This document shows positions 13,300 through 25,870 of a stretch of DNA of 64,000 bases, one piece after another (within the stretch, counting starts at the first letter, position 1; the number at the start of each line of letters is the position of its first letter). This DNA is from Turbatrix aceti. Taxonomy: Eukaryota; Nematoda; Chromadorea; Rhabditida; Panagrolaimidae. Below the pieces are notes generated by a model. It did no database searches, was not told the DNA's origin, and saw only the letters and a program-made list of their open reading frames with translations. The stretch lies in NCBI GenBank assembly GCA_963969345.1, contig OZ017769.1, positions 1,364,001-1,428,000 on the forward strand. Direction: 5' to 3'. A program made the position numbers and the translations under genes.

Positions 13300-15434
13300 T
13301 TAGAGAGCGGCAATACGCTTCTCCTGGGCATCGAGTTCGGCGCGGACTTCCTTGGGAAGATCGGCTCCGACTTGTTCTTCGATGAACTTGCGGATTTCCT
13401 TGGAATCCTCCTGCCAGTATTCCTTGGGCACGGACATGAGCTCGTCCCAGTTGATCTCACCGAGGCCTTCGAGGTTGACCGAGCCCTTGGCGGGAACGTT
13501 TCCGATGGCGGTCTCGACGGCGATGTTGGGCTCGTTGTCGAGGCGGCGCAGGATCCAGTCGATGACGCGGACGTTGTCTCCGTATCCGGGCCAGAGGAAC
13601 TTGTTGTTGGCGTCGCGGCGGAACCAGTTGACGTGGAAGATGCGGGGCACCTTGTGGGGCTCCTTGTTGACGTTGACCCAGTGCTGGAGGTACTGGCCGA
13701 AGTTGTAGCCCATGAAGGGACGCATGGCCATGGGATCGTGCATGACGGACTTGCCCTTGTGCTCAGCGGCGGCGGTGGCTTCTGACTTGAGGCTGGCGCC
13801 GGTGAGGATACCGTGGTTCCACGAGAAGGTTTCGAAGACGAGCGGGACACCGGTCGGGCGACGGCCGCCGAAGACGATGGCCTCGATGGGGACACCGGTC
13901 GGGGATTCCCAGTCGGGGTGGATGATGGGGCACTGCTCGGCGGGGGCGCAGAAACGGCTGTTGGGGTGAGCTGCGGGGGTGGGGTCTCCGAGCTGCCAGG
14001 GGTTTCCGAGCCAGTCAGTGATGCGGGTGGTCTGAAAAAAATTACAACATGAAAATATGTCCAACAATAAAAAAACAATTTAGTAAAAATCAAAACTTGA
14101 AAGAAATTTTATGTTCCTTCAAGTTTTGATTCTCACAAGAAAAAAATAACTCACCGGGGAGATTTCGTCTTCAAGACCTTCCCAGAAGTAGCGGCCATCG
14201 TTGGTCTCGGCGACGTTGGTGAAGATTGAGTTCTTCTGGAACGTGGCAACGGCCATGGGGTTCGTCTTGTTGGAGGTGCCAGGGGCGACGCCGAAGAATC
14301 CAGCTTCGGGGTTGATACCGTAGAGGCGACCGTCGGGGCCGAACTTCATCCACGCGATGTCGTCACCGACACACCGGATCTTCCAGCCGGGAAGAGTGGG
14401 CTCAAGCATGGCAAGGTTGGTCTTGCCGCACGCGCTGGGGAAAGCAGCGGCGATGAAGTGTTCCTTGCCACCGGGGCGCTGGACGCCCATGATGAGCATG
14501 TGCTCAGCGAGCCAGCCTTCATCGCGAGCGATGTTGGAGCCGATACGGAGGGCGAGGCACTTCTTTCCGAGGAGAGAGTTGCCACCGTAGCCGGAGCCGA
14601 ACGACCAGATTTCGCGCTCAGCGGGGCGGTGAGCGATGAGAACCTTTTCGGGGTTGCAAGGCCACGCGGACTTGACGGCGCCTGAAAATCGAACTCGCTT
14701 AGAATTTGTTTTCTCCAGCTCACAGGGAACTTACGCTTGACGGGGCGGGGGAGACCGACGGAGTGGATGCAGCGGACGAAGTCGTTTTCGCCGAGGACAT
14801 CGAGAACCTGGGGTCCGACGCGGGTCATGACGCGCATGCTGAGCACGACGTAGTTGGAATCCGTGAGCTGGACACCGATCTTGGAGAGAGGACCACCGAC
14901 GGGACCCATGCTGAAGGGGATGACGTACATCGTACGGCCAGCCATGCAGCCAGGGAAGCGAGCATCGAGTTCGTTTCCGAAGTCGAGGGGCGACATCCAG
15001 TTGCCCATGATGGGGGCGACGCCTTCGGGGGTGCGGGTGACGGTTTGGTACTTGTCAGGGGTGACCATCCACGTCTTGGATTCGACACGGGCGACATCTC
15101 GGGGATCCGTGCGGCAGAGGTAGTTGTTCTCGTAGGCGGTAAGAGGGGTAAGCTGGCCGCGTTCGATGAGCTTGTGGATGATGTCTTCGGCTTCGTGTTC
15201 CGAACCGTCGCAGATGTAGATGCCACGGGGACGGGTGAGTTCGGCCTTCTCGGCGACGAAGCGCTGGATCTTGGGGGGAAGAAGGTGGAAGTCTCCCTTC
15301 AGGATAGGGATGTGTCCGAGGCGCTTGGTGACGACTTCGTTGACAACGTAGAAGGCATCGTCGCTGATCTGGCGAAGAGATGACGACTTGGCAGCAGTCT
15401 CGTTGAAGGGAACGTTTTGAGCGTTGGTAGCCAT
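13300..15434 (-). CDS. pck: PEP carboxykinase (GTP), right copy, complete
   Basis: Three exons (15434-14735, 14681-14155, 14031-13300) give 652 residues, a normal length for GTP-dependent PEPCK. The P-loop SACGKTN lies at about 316-322 and GDDIAWM at about 339-345. The [17 protein letters not shown] block of the active site is present. The enzyme makes PEP from oxaloacetate in gluconeogenesis and glyceroneogenesis. G+C content and codon bias are much higher than in the flanks, as for a highly expressed gene. The intron phases are 1 and 0. The 25 bases between the acceptor at 15460 and the ATG are open in the PEPCK frame, so an upstream coding exon could join. The exon at 21385-21279 fits, giving a 696-residue form with a candidate mitochondrial leader. 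Without it the protein is cytosolic. Confidence 0.96.
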
Positions 15435-18272
15435 GGTTGACTTTCCGGTCGGTTTCTCACTGAAAAACAGGCAGGTGGTTAGGAAAGATGTTCTCGGTAG
15501 GCAAACGCGGAGATTTCGGAAGCGGAACGAGGGTTTTAAAGAAAAATGTTCAGGGTAGGAGGAGCTTTGGTTTATTTTATCCCGAGAGTTTTTAGCATGG
15601 GCTGAGGTGATCTCCGAATTAAATTAGCCAGCAAAAAAGTTGTTCGCCCAGAAAATTTCTTCCTGACAGTTGTGACCCATCACTTTGTTCCCAGGTATGC
15701 AGGACAGATTAGATCATTAAACAACAAAGAAACAACGAAAAAGATCCCAACAAAAATTTTTTTCCGAAACAAAAACAAGTAAAGAAGGACCGACAGAATC
15801 ACGTCATTTTGTTTTGACAAAAAATTGGACTAGGTAGAAGACGACAAAAATCATAGGAATCATTGACCCCTGTTTCCGAAGCTGCAGAGTTGCTTCAAAA
15901 ACAGGTGAAGCCAAACTAGACAGACTGTTGACCGGTCGATGGCTTCGGCAACATCCCAGGTATAGGCATATTAGAAGACTGAAGACCGAGAGCCAACCTC
16001 AAGCCCAACCGAACCCAAAGACGACTGCCTAATCATACTGCGGCAATGCAGAATGAGGTAGGACAGGCGAGTCCGGGCCGGTCGGCAGGGTTGTTGTCAG
16101 TCTTCTCGTTCACTCTTTTACCCTCATCCCCCCATCATCACTAGGATGGATGGAGGAGGATAGAGTAAAGATGAACAAGACAAAAAACCGAACAAGACAC
16201 TATCACCACCAAGAGGTAAGGTGAACGTGCAACAACAGGACTGTCCGTTTTCGTTCCCTGCGAGGGAGACTAAAAAAGTGGGAAGGGCTATGTAGAAGCG
16301 CTGCGTTGGGAGGTGGAGCGCCGTTGAGACATACGCACAGACTATCTCTTTCTCCCGTAATGCGCGTGACAAGGGATAGAAAAATTTTTGTCAACTTGTG
16401 CGTGCATTGCTGCGAGATTTGTGCCCTAGCGTGCTTTGTAGTCGGCAAAAAGATGCAAAAAAAATAAACAATATTTTTTGGGGGTCGATTTTTGACCCCA
16501 AAAAATAATGTATAATAATCGATGATAGGAAACGAACTCTGTTTTTTTTTGATTTGATTGAGCCATGTTGACTTGTTTCAATCGTTCACAATCAAATCAG
16601 AGGATCAAAGAATAAAAAACTAAACTTGATGTACAAAAATGGCTGCATAGGGGCAACAGACAACAGAGAACACACATTGTGCATGGCTTGCGTTTTGGGT
16701 GATCTCATGGGTGATGTGATCGACTAATCGCTCGCCTGCCCTGACAGGCTGACGGACGATCTTGATGGACTTTACTCCCTGTGATCTATTTTTAAATTAT
16801 CTACAAATTTGTTTCTTCCACGTTCAAATTGGCGAAACAAAAACCTGACTGGTCCATTTGGGCGTTGATTAAAAAAATTGTTCCTCATAATAATTTTTTT
16901 ATCTGAGTCAGTTGGTGGATGCTTTGAAATCGGCGAACGCGACAATTTCAAACCCACCAACAACTGACTGACGCAAATGATCTGGGGAGATTAGGTGGTA
17001 GTAGGCACATAATTTTTGTTCCTTAGTTTGTGCAAGCAGCAGTAGTAGGTAGGTAGGACAGGTAAGCAAGCACAGAACAACTCCTCATCGCGATGAGGGG
17101 TTGGTCGGTTGTTCTGTGCATAAACAGGCAACAAAAAATAGAATAGGATAACATCCTCGTTCCTTTCCTCTCTCTCTTTTTTCCCACTTCAACGAACGAA
17201 AAAGCGTTTGTTGTTTACCAGTTTGGCCCACAATTGGATGTTTTTTTCTACACTCTTCTAGGCTGGCTAGTGCAAACTTTTATAAATTTTTTTCTGCAAG
17301 CAACAACTGTCTGGAACATTTATAAAAATTCTCGAATCCTGAGTTAAACAAAATTGGTCAGATAAGAGTCAGAGATGAAACACGGAAAATAGGTTTTTTA
17401 TCTATCTCTACATGTCCTTTTTTCCTAATTGAAAAAAATAAATTCAATAAAAGTTGGCAAAAATGCCGAATGTTTTTATTTTTATGGACGCAAGAAAACA
17501 ATAAACATAAACACAAGGATAAATTTAGTAATTTTCCCCTGTTTGTGGACATCAAAGTTCAAAGTCGTGAAACGTTAGCAAAAAAAGATGCAAAACAAGT
17601 AAAAAGGCAATCTGAGACCAAAACAGAATATTTACAATTTTATTACTGCAGCGTGTACTAAATACCTGGCCTGCGTGTCCATACAAACCCGGAATTGTGG
17701 GGTCGTAAAACACATTCTTTTATCACACTTTTTATGCAGAAGGTTGTAGAATTTTTGTTTCTGGATGCATACGTCTAGGCAAGGGAGGAAGAGGGTCATT
17801 AATTAGGCACAGAACGTGGAGAACTGGAGTAAACGTTTGTTTGTTCGGTTCGGTTGGGGTTGAGTATGTCAGAGTTCTAGGAGAGTAAACGATATGGGGG
17901 GTTGGCTTTTCCCAGGTAGTACTAGACTAGGTTTTGGTTGTCCAATAGATTAGTCTGTTGCTTTTTGTGATTTCGATTGATTTGCAAGTACCCAACTGAA
18001 CAGTGTAATTATTTACAGTTCTGCAGAAAGTTTTACAGAGCCTTAAATAATTTTTACTGTTTAGTTTCTTTGATTTTTGTACTTCCCAAGACACGGTTCA
18101 ACGAAATCAGAATTCTCATTACAGAAAAAAAGACGTCCCCGTTATTTTTTTATCTTGCCATCCAAAAAAAATCTAGGATCACTCGAATCACATTTTCTTG
18201 TAGTAAAAATCCGAACTGCAACATCTAGGATATTTCGTCGACCAAAAATCACGTTTAAAGTTTACCTTTCAT
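13594..18272. repeat. Right copy of long direct repeat
   Basis: Partner of bases 1-4679. It ends at 18272 inside the DNA upstream of PEPCK; everything from 18273 rightward is absent from the left copy. Confidence 0.9.
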
Positions 18273-21200
18273 TTGCTATAAATTTTCCCAGCAAGATTTT
18301 TGGTGCTTTCTCTACATGCTCTTTCTTCGAAGCAAGCAAGAAAAAGTTCACTGCGATCAATAGTCGACCAAAATTGCGCTGCTGAGTGATCCAAGTTGTT
18401 ATTTTTCTTCTTTTCTATTATTTGTCGAAAAACTGATGGTAAATAGCCAGTGAATCAAAAGATCAAAGTTTGCACAGGAATTCTTAAAAACAGCAAATTT
18501 ACTATTTTTATTTTTTTTCCGAATTAAAAAAACTTTTGTCAGAAAGAGAAGTTTTTTTGGTTACTGATAGAAATATAATAGACCTTGACTTCCTGCGCGG
18601 AGGCAGAAGACAGGAAGAAAGAAGTTTCTGTTTGTTTGTTGATCATCGATCAAAGAACGTTTTTTTGACAACGCGGATAAATTTTTTTGCCAGAACAAAA
18701 TGTACAACTGAAGCAATTTCGTACTCCTAAAAAAATTCAAGGAACACCCATTTTAGAATTGTCACGTTTTGTACTGTGCCCCTGCTTTATCACATTTTTT
18801 TCCAGGTTCCAAATTTTTTCTACTCTCATGCAGAAAAGAATGACAGATAATTTTTGAAGACAGATAATAGATAAATAATCAGCGTAGTTAGCAGCTTTTT
18901 GTTCTTTAGCCGACGCTTGAAGAAAAAGGTAAAAAAAATAAATGGTTGTTTGTCGATTGTTATCAGTCAGTTGCGAGATAAGTAGGTAGGAGAAAGAGTA
19001 GGAAAGAACACTGCGTCACCGATGGGACGCAGAAAGATCAACAACACGGGCAGTCTGAGAAAGTCAAATCGAGAAAAACACTGATTAGTCGTAATCAATT
19101 TTTTTGGTACGTTTTCAATCACGTCCGACTGGACAGGGCTGTTTACTACAGTCTGCATACATGCATGGGAGGAAAAAAAACAATGACTGACTGACGGATG
19201 TGTTGATTTATAAATATTTCTTATTTTGCGCTTCTGTGTTGTGGTGACGGTTTTTGATAAATAACAGTCGGCCTTCGATGCACGGGCCATCCATCGATGG
19301 AGATGACAACTCGTCAGAATACAACAAAATAAAAAAAGATGCACTGATTGACTCTCCGCGAAGGGAACAAACATTGAAAACTAGGATCTTATCGCAAAAA
19401 AATATTTAAGTAATTTAATTTGCCTACGTGTATTTTTTTGTTTTTGTGGACAATAGGAAAAAAACTGTCAAGATGAATCACGGCCTGACATTTCGGGCAT
19501 GGACAGCAGCAGGCAGTGGCACGATCGGACGAAGAATGTTTTCTCCGCTGCTGACTGTTGACTGTTTGTTGACTGTGCCCGAAATGTTTGTCGTGATTTT
19601 TGGTCTGAATGGACCGTGACAATTCAAAACAAGTCAAACTGACCACCGTAGATTTATTTTCTTGTTGGAAAGAGAAAAAAATCTTTGTTTGACACATATT
19701 TATGTTAGCTTTCCAAAAAAGGTAGTCAGCGTGCTCAGGATTATTTGACCCGTGATTTAACTGTTACCAGTGTTCGCTAATCCAGTGCATCATCTCCTCG
19801 TGATTAAAACAGATAACAGCATTGTGTTTTTCACCAAGCCGGAAAAAAAATTAGGATGCTCATGAGGATTAGTTTGTGTGCTTTTTCTTTTTATGTTTTT
19901 TCGTCTCCATCAGTCACGTTTTTTTTTCAAACAAAAAAACCCGCTCGGTGACAGTTTTTTGATGGACAAAAAAAATGCCGGTGAATACGAGGGTAGGAAA
20001 CAAGGTGAACAACGAAAAAAAACCGAAGGTTATGCGACATGTCAGATGTCAGATTATTCAACGCAACCAGATTACAACGAACTTCAGCAAATGCTTTTAG
20101 GCGTGTATCGTAATCGCATCGCATGGGGTATTGTAAACCGGATTTTTTTTGGTCATGCACAGGCAAAAAAGATGGACAATTTGATTGTTGATCTTTTTTT
20201 GCCAACTAATATGTCTCTCTACGAATTAAAGTACAACTCTCTTTCTTTTTTTCGTCGCTGATCAAATGATGCAAAACTGTGTGGAAAAGTTTATGATTTT
20301 TTAGGGACGTGTGAAAAAAATTGGGAAAATTCAGCAATTTTTTGCAACAAAAAGAGTGTTTTGGGGAAATGAAAAAAAATCACAGAAAATTTTTTTCCTA
20401 GCTTTGCTTGCTGCCAGAACGTCAACAATTTTTTTCGATCAATTGTACGTCAACTGACGCAAGTCTACAACTTTTTCGTCAAGTGATGCAAGTTGTGTTT
20501 TGCTCGCGAAAAAAATAGCAAAAATAAAATAAGTAACACAGAAAAATTTTGATAGGTCAGAAACTTTTTTATCCAAATTACAAACTGGGCATTTTTTGAA
20601 TTCAGTTCGGTTCAAGTCAATTCCGTTCGGTTCCAAAATTTTCTGATAATCCAACAAAGATCACAAATTCTCAAGCAACAATGTTTACGCACTCAAGACT
20701 GTTTGCAACTAACTTGCTGAACCGAACCTCAAATCTTCTCTTCGGTGCGAAGTGCTCTTCAACTTGTTTTCACCTCTTTTTTCCCAAAAAAATCTCTAAC
20801 GTAGTTCCGTAACGTAACTTGGAGTTTTGTAGTCGTTCAAAATTTTTTAGTTTTTTTGTTTGCACGTTTTTTCTGCTTTAGCTAGTATCAAGCGTAATGA
20901 AGGGGCGCAGGGGGCTGATGACGATGAAGATGACGATGTCAACAATGAAGGGGAAGGGAACGAGTGTAGGGCATTCGATAGGATAGATAGGGGGCCCATA
21001 GGAACACGGTTGCTGCTGGTGGCGGGGCTGCTGCTGCTACTCATCTTTTCTTTCTTCTTTCTTCTTTCCTCTTTGCGTCAACTCATCTCAAGTCAAGACA
21101 AGGGTGAAAATAGCCAATTGTTTCAATATGCACGTAGATTTTTGTTGTGTAGAGCAAACCCATTACTAGCTTGACGTATACCTGTTAGCCAGGCCCCCTC

Positions 21201-21278
21201 CTATCTCCCAGCCCGGGAAAAGTTTGCCAGGCGAGGGGTTTTCTAGTAGACACGAAAATTGGGGGAAACAAAACGAAC
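15461..21278. other. Upstream region or long first intron of right PEPCK copy
   Basis: No independent gene is visible in 5.8 kb. If the exon at 21385-21279 splices to PEPCK, this is one intron. Bases up to 18272 repeat the left copy. An imperfect stem pairs 19475-19500 with 19576-19599 (shared core ACATTTCGGGCA), with a loop of about 75 bases. At 20860-21174 a plus-strand open frame has an acidic segment then a hydrophobic one, without splice or homology support. Confidence 0.5.
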
Positions 21279-21385
21279 CTCGACAACTTGCGGTGACTGA
21301 CGATGGCCTGGCTCATCGCCGGACGGGCTTGTTGGACCAGTCCGCGACCGATGATGGAGACGATAGCTGGAGACTTGGCTGCCAT
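21279..21385 (-). CDS. Candidate 5' exon with mitochondrial-presequence-like N-terminus
   Basis: The exon reads MAAKSPAIVSIIGRGLVQQA and continues RPAMSQAIVSHRKLS. It is rich in Arg, Lys, Ser and Ala, free of acidic residues, and typical of mitochondrial import leaders. The ATG at 21385 lies 15 bases after an acceptor (tttgcag), a good trans-splice configuration. The exon can end at 21279 before gttcgt, leaving a 2-base remainder. The next acceptor found downstream on this strand that leads into a known frame is at 15460. Joining there restores Ser and then EKPTGKST directly before the PEPCK Met, with no stop. The donor is weak and the 5.8-kb intron is long for this genome. The exon could instead belong to an unrelated mitochondrial protein whose other exons I missed. 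Confidence 0.5.
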
Positions 21386-24300
21386 ATTGGCTTTCCTTTC
21401 TGCAAAGAAAAATGTCATGCCATAATTTCTTCAACTTTTTTTTTGTTGATTTTTTTCATCACGCCAGTTTTCAAATTGATTGCAAACATTTTTTCGAAGT
21501 GTTAAAAATCACGTAGACGAGGTAAATAGAGCCTGGTGATTTTTTTTGATTTGAACGCAACAATGCTGTCTGTTCATGGACGAGAACAACAACGACGCGC
21601 GTGAGAGAGAGAGAGGGGGATAATCGAATTCAGGTGACAGTTCAAGTGCTGCGCAGTTCATTTTCTCGTTGTTTGGACATGCATGCATGCATTGCCAAAA
21701 AAGGAAAGGGAACGGGCAAAAGAAAAAAGGACAAAAAACGAGTTTTTTTAATCTATAATTGTTTACTTGAGTTTTTTTCGTACAGATTCTGAAAAAAAAG
21801 CAAAGTAGAAAGAGGGAATTAATTGAGTTAGATTCTGTTTTTTGAAAAAAAATTTTGAGGGATGTGCAAGTATTTATTAAAAAAAATTTTGAGATAGAAA
21901 CAAAAAAAAATTGAGGTGCTGATAAAAAATTGATATAAAAGACGCACGAAAAACATTTTTTAATAGGTGAAAATTATGTATTTAAACTTTCTGAAAATTT
22001 CGTTTTTTTAAACTTCAACAGTCGACGATTTTTGGTTCGTTGGCACTAAATTGGTTATTGATACGTGCAAATTTTTTATCGAATGTTTTTTTTTAATTTC
22101 GACTTGGTAGGGAAATGTTAAAAAACCTATTTTTTACTAAAATTTGGATTGAATGTTTTTTTAAAATCCGCTTACAACTAAAAAAATCTCGGCAAAATTT
22201 TTACATATTCAAAAAAATAAATACAAAAATGTTTTATTTGTGGAACAAACCACACTGCCCCCCCCCCCCAAAAAAAAAAACGGAATGATAATAATTTACA
22301 AACTTTATCTCGGTCTTTCCCCGATATTTATCAAGGGTGCCATCTCTGACCAACAATTTTGGGGTGACCCGATCAACGATTTAGAGAGGCCCGCTGACCG
22401 CTTTTCTGCTTGCGCGCTTGTTTGGAGAAGTGTAAACGATGGGAAGACATAAATTTCTGTGTGGGAATTCACGTGATCTGCGGAATCTCCAAAATTATCA
22501 TAAATAGAAGAATGATTATCTAAATACTTCTTGTACTAGTCTTTGACCGATTTTCATGGGCAATAGAACCAAATCACTCAGTCGATGCCCAGCAGCTACG
22601 ATTTTTGATCAACAATTTTTTCATGCAAAAAACTTTTTTTTCTCTGATAAGCAATGTTGTTTGGGTTGCTATCAGTCGGAGCGGACCAAGAAGGAAACAA
22701 GAACTTGGTGCGTGGATGGATGCTTGTTCGTTCTTTGGTCAGAAGTTCGCGGTAGTTGTACTTTTTCCTTGAGATCGTTCATGCGCCAGTAAAAAGTTTT
22801 TGAATACCCATCGTCAGCCATCACATCACGTATGTACTGCCTGTCGGTTACTTAACAAATGACTGAATACTTGCAGGTTTTATTTTTGATTTAACTGGAC
22901 GTAAACAAAATTCAGGATGGGACGCCACTGACTTGTGGGCACCGATATCGGCGTCATGCGATTATTTTTGGAACTTAAAAAACGCTTGTGAATAAAAAAA
23001 CTTGCAACCGTAACTTATTATCCAAAAACAAATTTAAAATTTTTGTCTTATTTTTTCTGTCCAAATCCTATACATTTGTGCTGATGCAGCAACAAAAAAG
23101 ATCAAGCCGCTTGGAACTTGTCGCATATACACACACGCACACATGCATTCTATCAACACACAAGACACACCAAAGTTCGAGTTTTTTCCAACTGTCCGAC
23201 TATTTCCGTTTTTGTACTTTGATCACGCGTTTTCCTTCTATTCAAAACTCCGTACGAGGGAATTGAGTGGTTGAATGAGATTCAAAACTCAGACGGAGAC
23301 GGAGACGTAGAAAACAGGGCACCTTCGTTTTTAGAACGAACTTTGGTCATCCCAGGGAACATGATCACTGTCTGCGCCCCCTTACTTAGCTAGGGATCCT
23401 TTACGTGATCTATAATAAAATCAGAATTGACTACAGCTTGCTTGCAACAAAAATCACTCGTATTTTGTTACCTTGGCCAATCCAGTTATGTTTAAAACAA
23501 GGCCCGCTCTCTGTCCCATCCTAACTGGAATATTTGTATTTTTCACGTCAAAAATTCATTGAAATAAGTGAAATTTATTTTAAAACTTATTTCCAGTTTG
23601 CCCGAATCAACCGCCAGTAGTCAAGTTTGACAGATTACCTGCACAGGAACCAGAAGGCATCGAAAAACAGCATTTTGCATTACTTTACAAATGAAACCCG
23701 AGTACAATCGAGGCCAGACAATGTAAACAAAATTGAGCATCATGGAGGCAAAAAAAACGTCGCGGAAAACAAGTACATTGAGTGCAAAAACGCAGAAAAA
23801 GCTGTGTTTTCGCTTCTTGAACGCCTGATATCATATTTATCTCATCCAGGCTTGTGTACGCTGCACTTACGTTGCATTGTTTTGATTTTTGACGCCCAAA
23901 ATGCAAAATCATTAGCGGCCCCTGGATGAGGGAGGACGAAGACGAAAACGAAGACGAGGGCAACAAAGGGAAGAAGAATAGTTCAAAAATTACTAAATTA
24001 AATAAATGACATCAGCTTGAGTAAACGTTACAAAAAATTGGCGTACAGGGAATGCATGTGTTTCATGATGTTTTTTTAGACGTAGAAACTTTTTATGACA
24101 ATTTACGACATTATTTATAACAATGAATTTTTTTTTTTTGTTTTGAAAAATTTTAATAAGATTAATTCAGAAAACATTTTTTTAAATCGGTTTTATTTTT
24201 TCCTAAACTTTCTACTTTTTAAAAAATTTTTGTTTTAAAAAAAATCGTTCAAGACAAAAGATTTCGGTAAATCAAAAGTACAAAAAACTGAAACCAAGAA

Positions 24301-25705
24301 CAGGTAGACAGGTGACAAGGGGCCACGGCATCGATCCAAGAATAGGGCACGGTACCAAAGAAAATCAGTCGATTCATGCATCTGAAAAAAACCCTCCAAG
24401 CAATCACGGAGCCGACAACCAAAGGGGTATAAATATTAGCTGCGTATATATACAGGCATCAGAGAATAAAGTGGGAGGGTGAGACTATCAACATGGTCAA
24501 CGTGCGGGGTGATAGATAGTACCGACATGAGACCAGAGCAACAACCCGGAGAAGTTGACGGGGGAGGCACCAAAATACGGACAAGTGTCGGGAAAAGACA
24601 CAGATGGATATGGATTTTTTTCGAGTTGATCGACAAAAAAAATTAAAAACTTAATTAACAGTGACAAAAAAGGACAACACAGAGGATTAATTTCTTTTAC
24701 GAAATATTTAAATGCAAGACACACGTATGGAGTGAAGGAGACGATCAAGGTCAGAAAAAAGTCACAGGTTGTTTGTGCGCCCAAAATGTGTTATCAATCA
24801 GCGTTTATTTGCGCAAAGAGGCCAGTAGCGGGCAGGACAGGACGATCATAGCGATAGTCATAAAATTGCCTTACCCGGTATCACCGCTGCAAAAGGAAAC
24901 AATCTCTGGTCATGAGAACGAATGCATGAGAAGTCGCAAAAACTGGTCGTTGTTGATGGCCGACGATTCACGTGAAACACCGGGTTGCGGGATGTTTTCG
25001 GTTCGACGTGTGCTTTTTCAGACACGCACACACGCGTCTAAACTGGGGTTTTTTGCAGACATAACTTTTTTCGGGAGAACAAAAAAATATAATTGAACTT
25101 TGCAGTTTTTGGGTTCTTCCTCTAGTTTATCGAATTTTGGTTGGATTTGAAAAAACGGTGAACCGGTTAGTTTTATTGAGGGTCGTTAAAATTGGGGGGT
25201 GCCATAAAAATTTTTGGTCGAAAAAAAAAGTTGGGTCAAACGAAGGATTGAACCGTGGACTCGTTTTCGAAAACATGTCCTAAAAAAGAAGTCAGTTTCT
25301 AAACTGTGAACATTTATTTTTTGCAACGAATTTTTGTCCAAATTCAGAAAAAAAGTTTTTTCCGTCGATGCGTCGATGACAATTTTTTATTGCTCAATTT
25401 TTTTTGATGTCCATATTTTTTCGACTTTCTTCAAGAAGCATGTCCAGTAATAGCAGAACGTACGATTCTCAGTTACCAACTTCATATCATAGATCACATT
25501 TTGGTAGAACAAATTTGCAGTTTACTATACCAATTGTCACGTAGCGGAAAGGTGGTCGCATAGTTCTGTTCCACAAACAAACTTCCATATCAATCAGCAT
25601 TTTGAATGAGCATAATCACTTCAGCCTAGCTTTATACATTTCATTTATACGTCACTGACTTTAAAACAATTTGGGTCTAAATAATCGTGCAAAGACAACA
25701 AATAT
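21386..25705. other. Long AT-rich intergenic stretch, no gene seen
   Basis: Only short unsupported open frames occur, rich in Phe, Lys, Ile and Asn. There is a C-run followed by an A-run at about 22258-22280. No splice-bounded coding segment or RNA gene was recognised. Confidence 0.6.
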
Positions 25706-25790
25706 TATTATTATTTCACCATTACTCAGTGGTTAGTTATCATTAGACCAGATGTTAGGAGGCACAAATGACGTCCACGTAGGCGTAACA
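25706..25790 (-). mobile_element. Retroelement 3'-tail fragment (LINE-like)
   Basis: On the minus strand it reads GTGCCTCCTAACATCTGGTC, then TAATGATAACTAACCACTGA, then a (AAAT)-type tail. The same sequence recurs at 27051-27109 and 37637-37701, and in degenerate form at 55463-55495, 58777-58860 and about 61677-61710. A fixed 3' segment ending in a short A-rich microsatellite is typical of non-LTR retrotransposons or their SINEs. Confidence 0.6.
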
Positions 25791-25870
25791 ACAAATATAT
25801 ATCATATGTTTTATTAAACAATTATGTTTTTATTTGAAACCAATTTTTTATTCCACGCGATTTTGGCTGC

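Noticed and set aside
13110..14093. 327-residue minus-strand frame overlapping PEPCK exon 3
   Set aside because: It is in another frame of the same exon and is Ser/Pro/Thr-rich, the typical shadow of this codon usage.
20860..21174. Plus-strand frame with acidic and hydrophobic segments
   Set aside because: Low-complexity GATGATGA and CTGCTGCTG runs create the pattern; no splice sites or homology.
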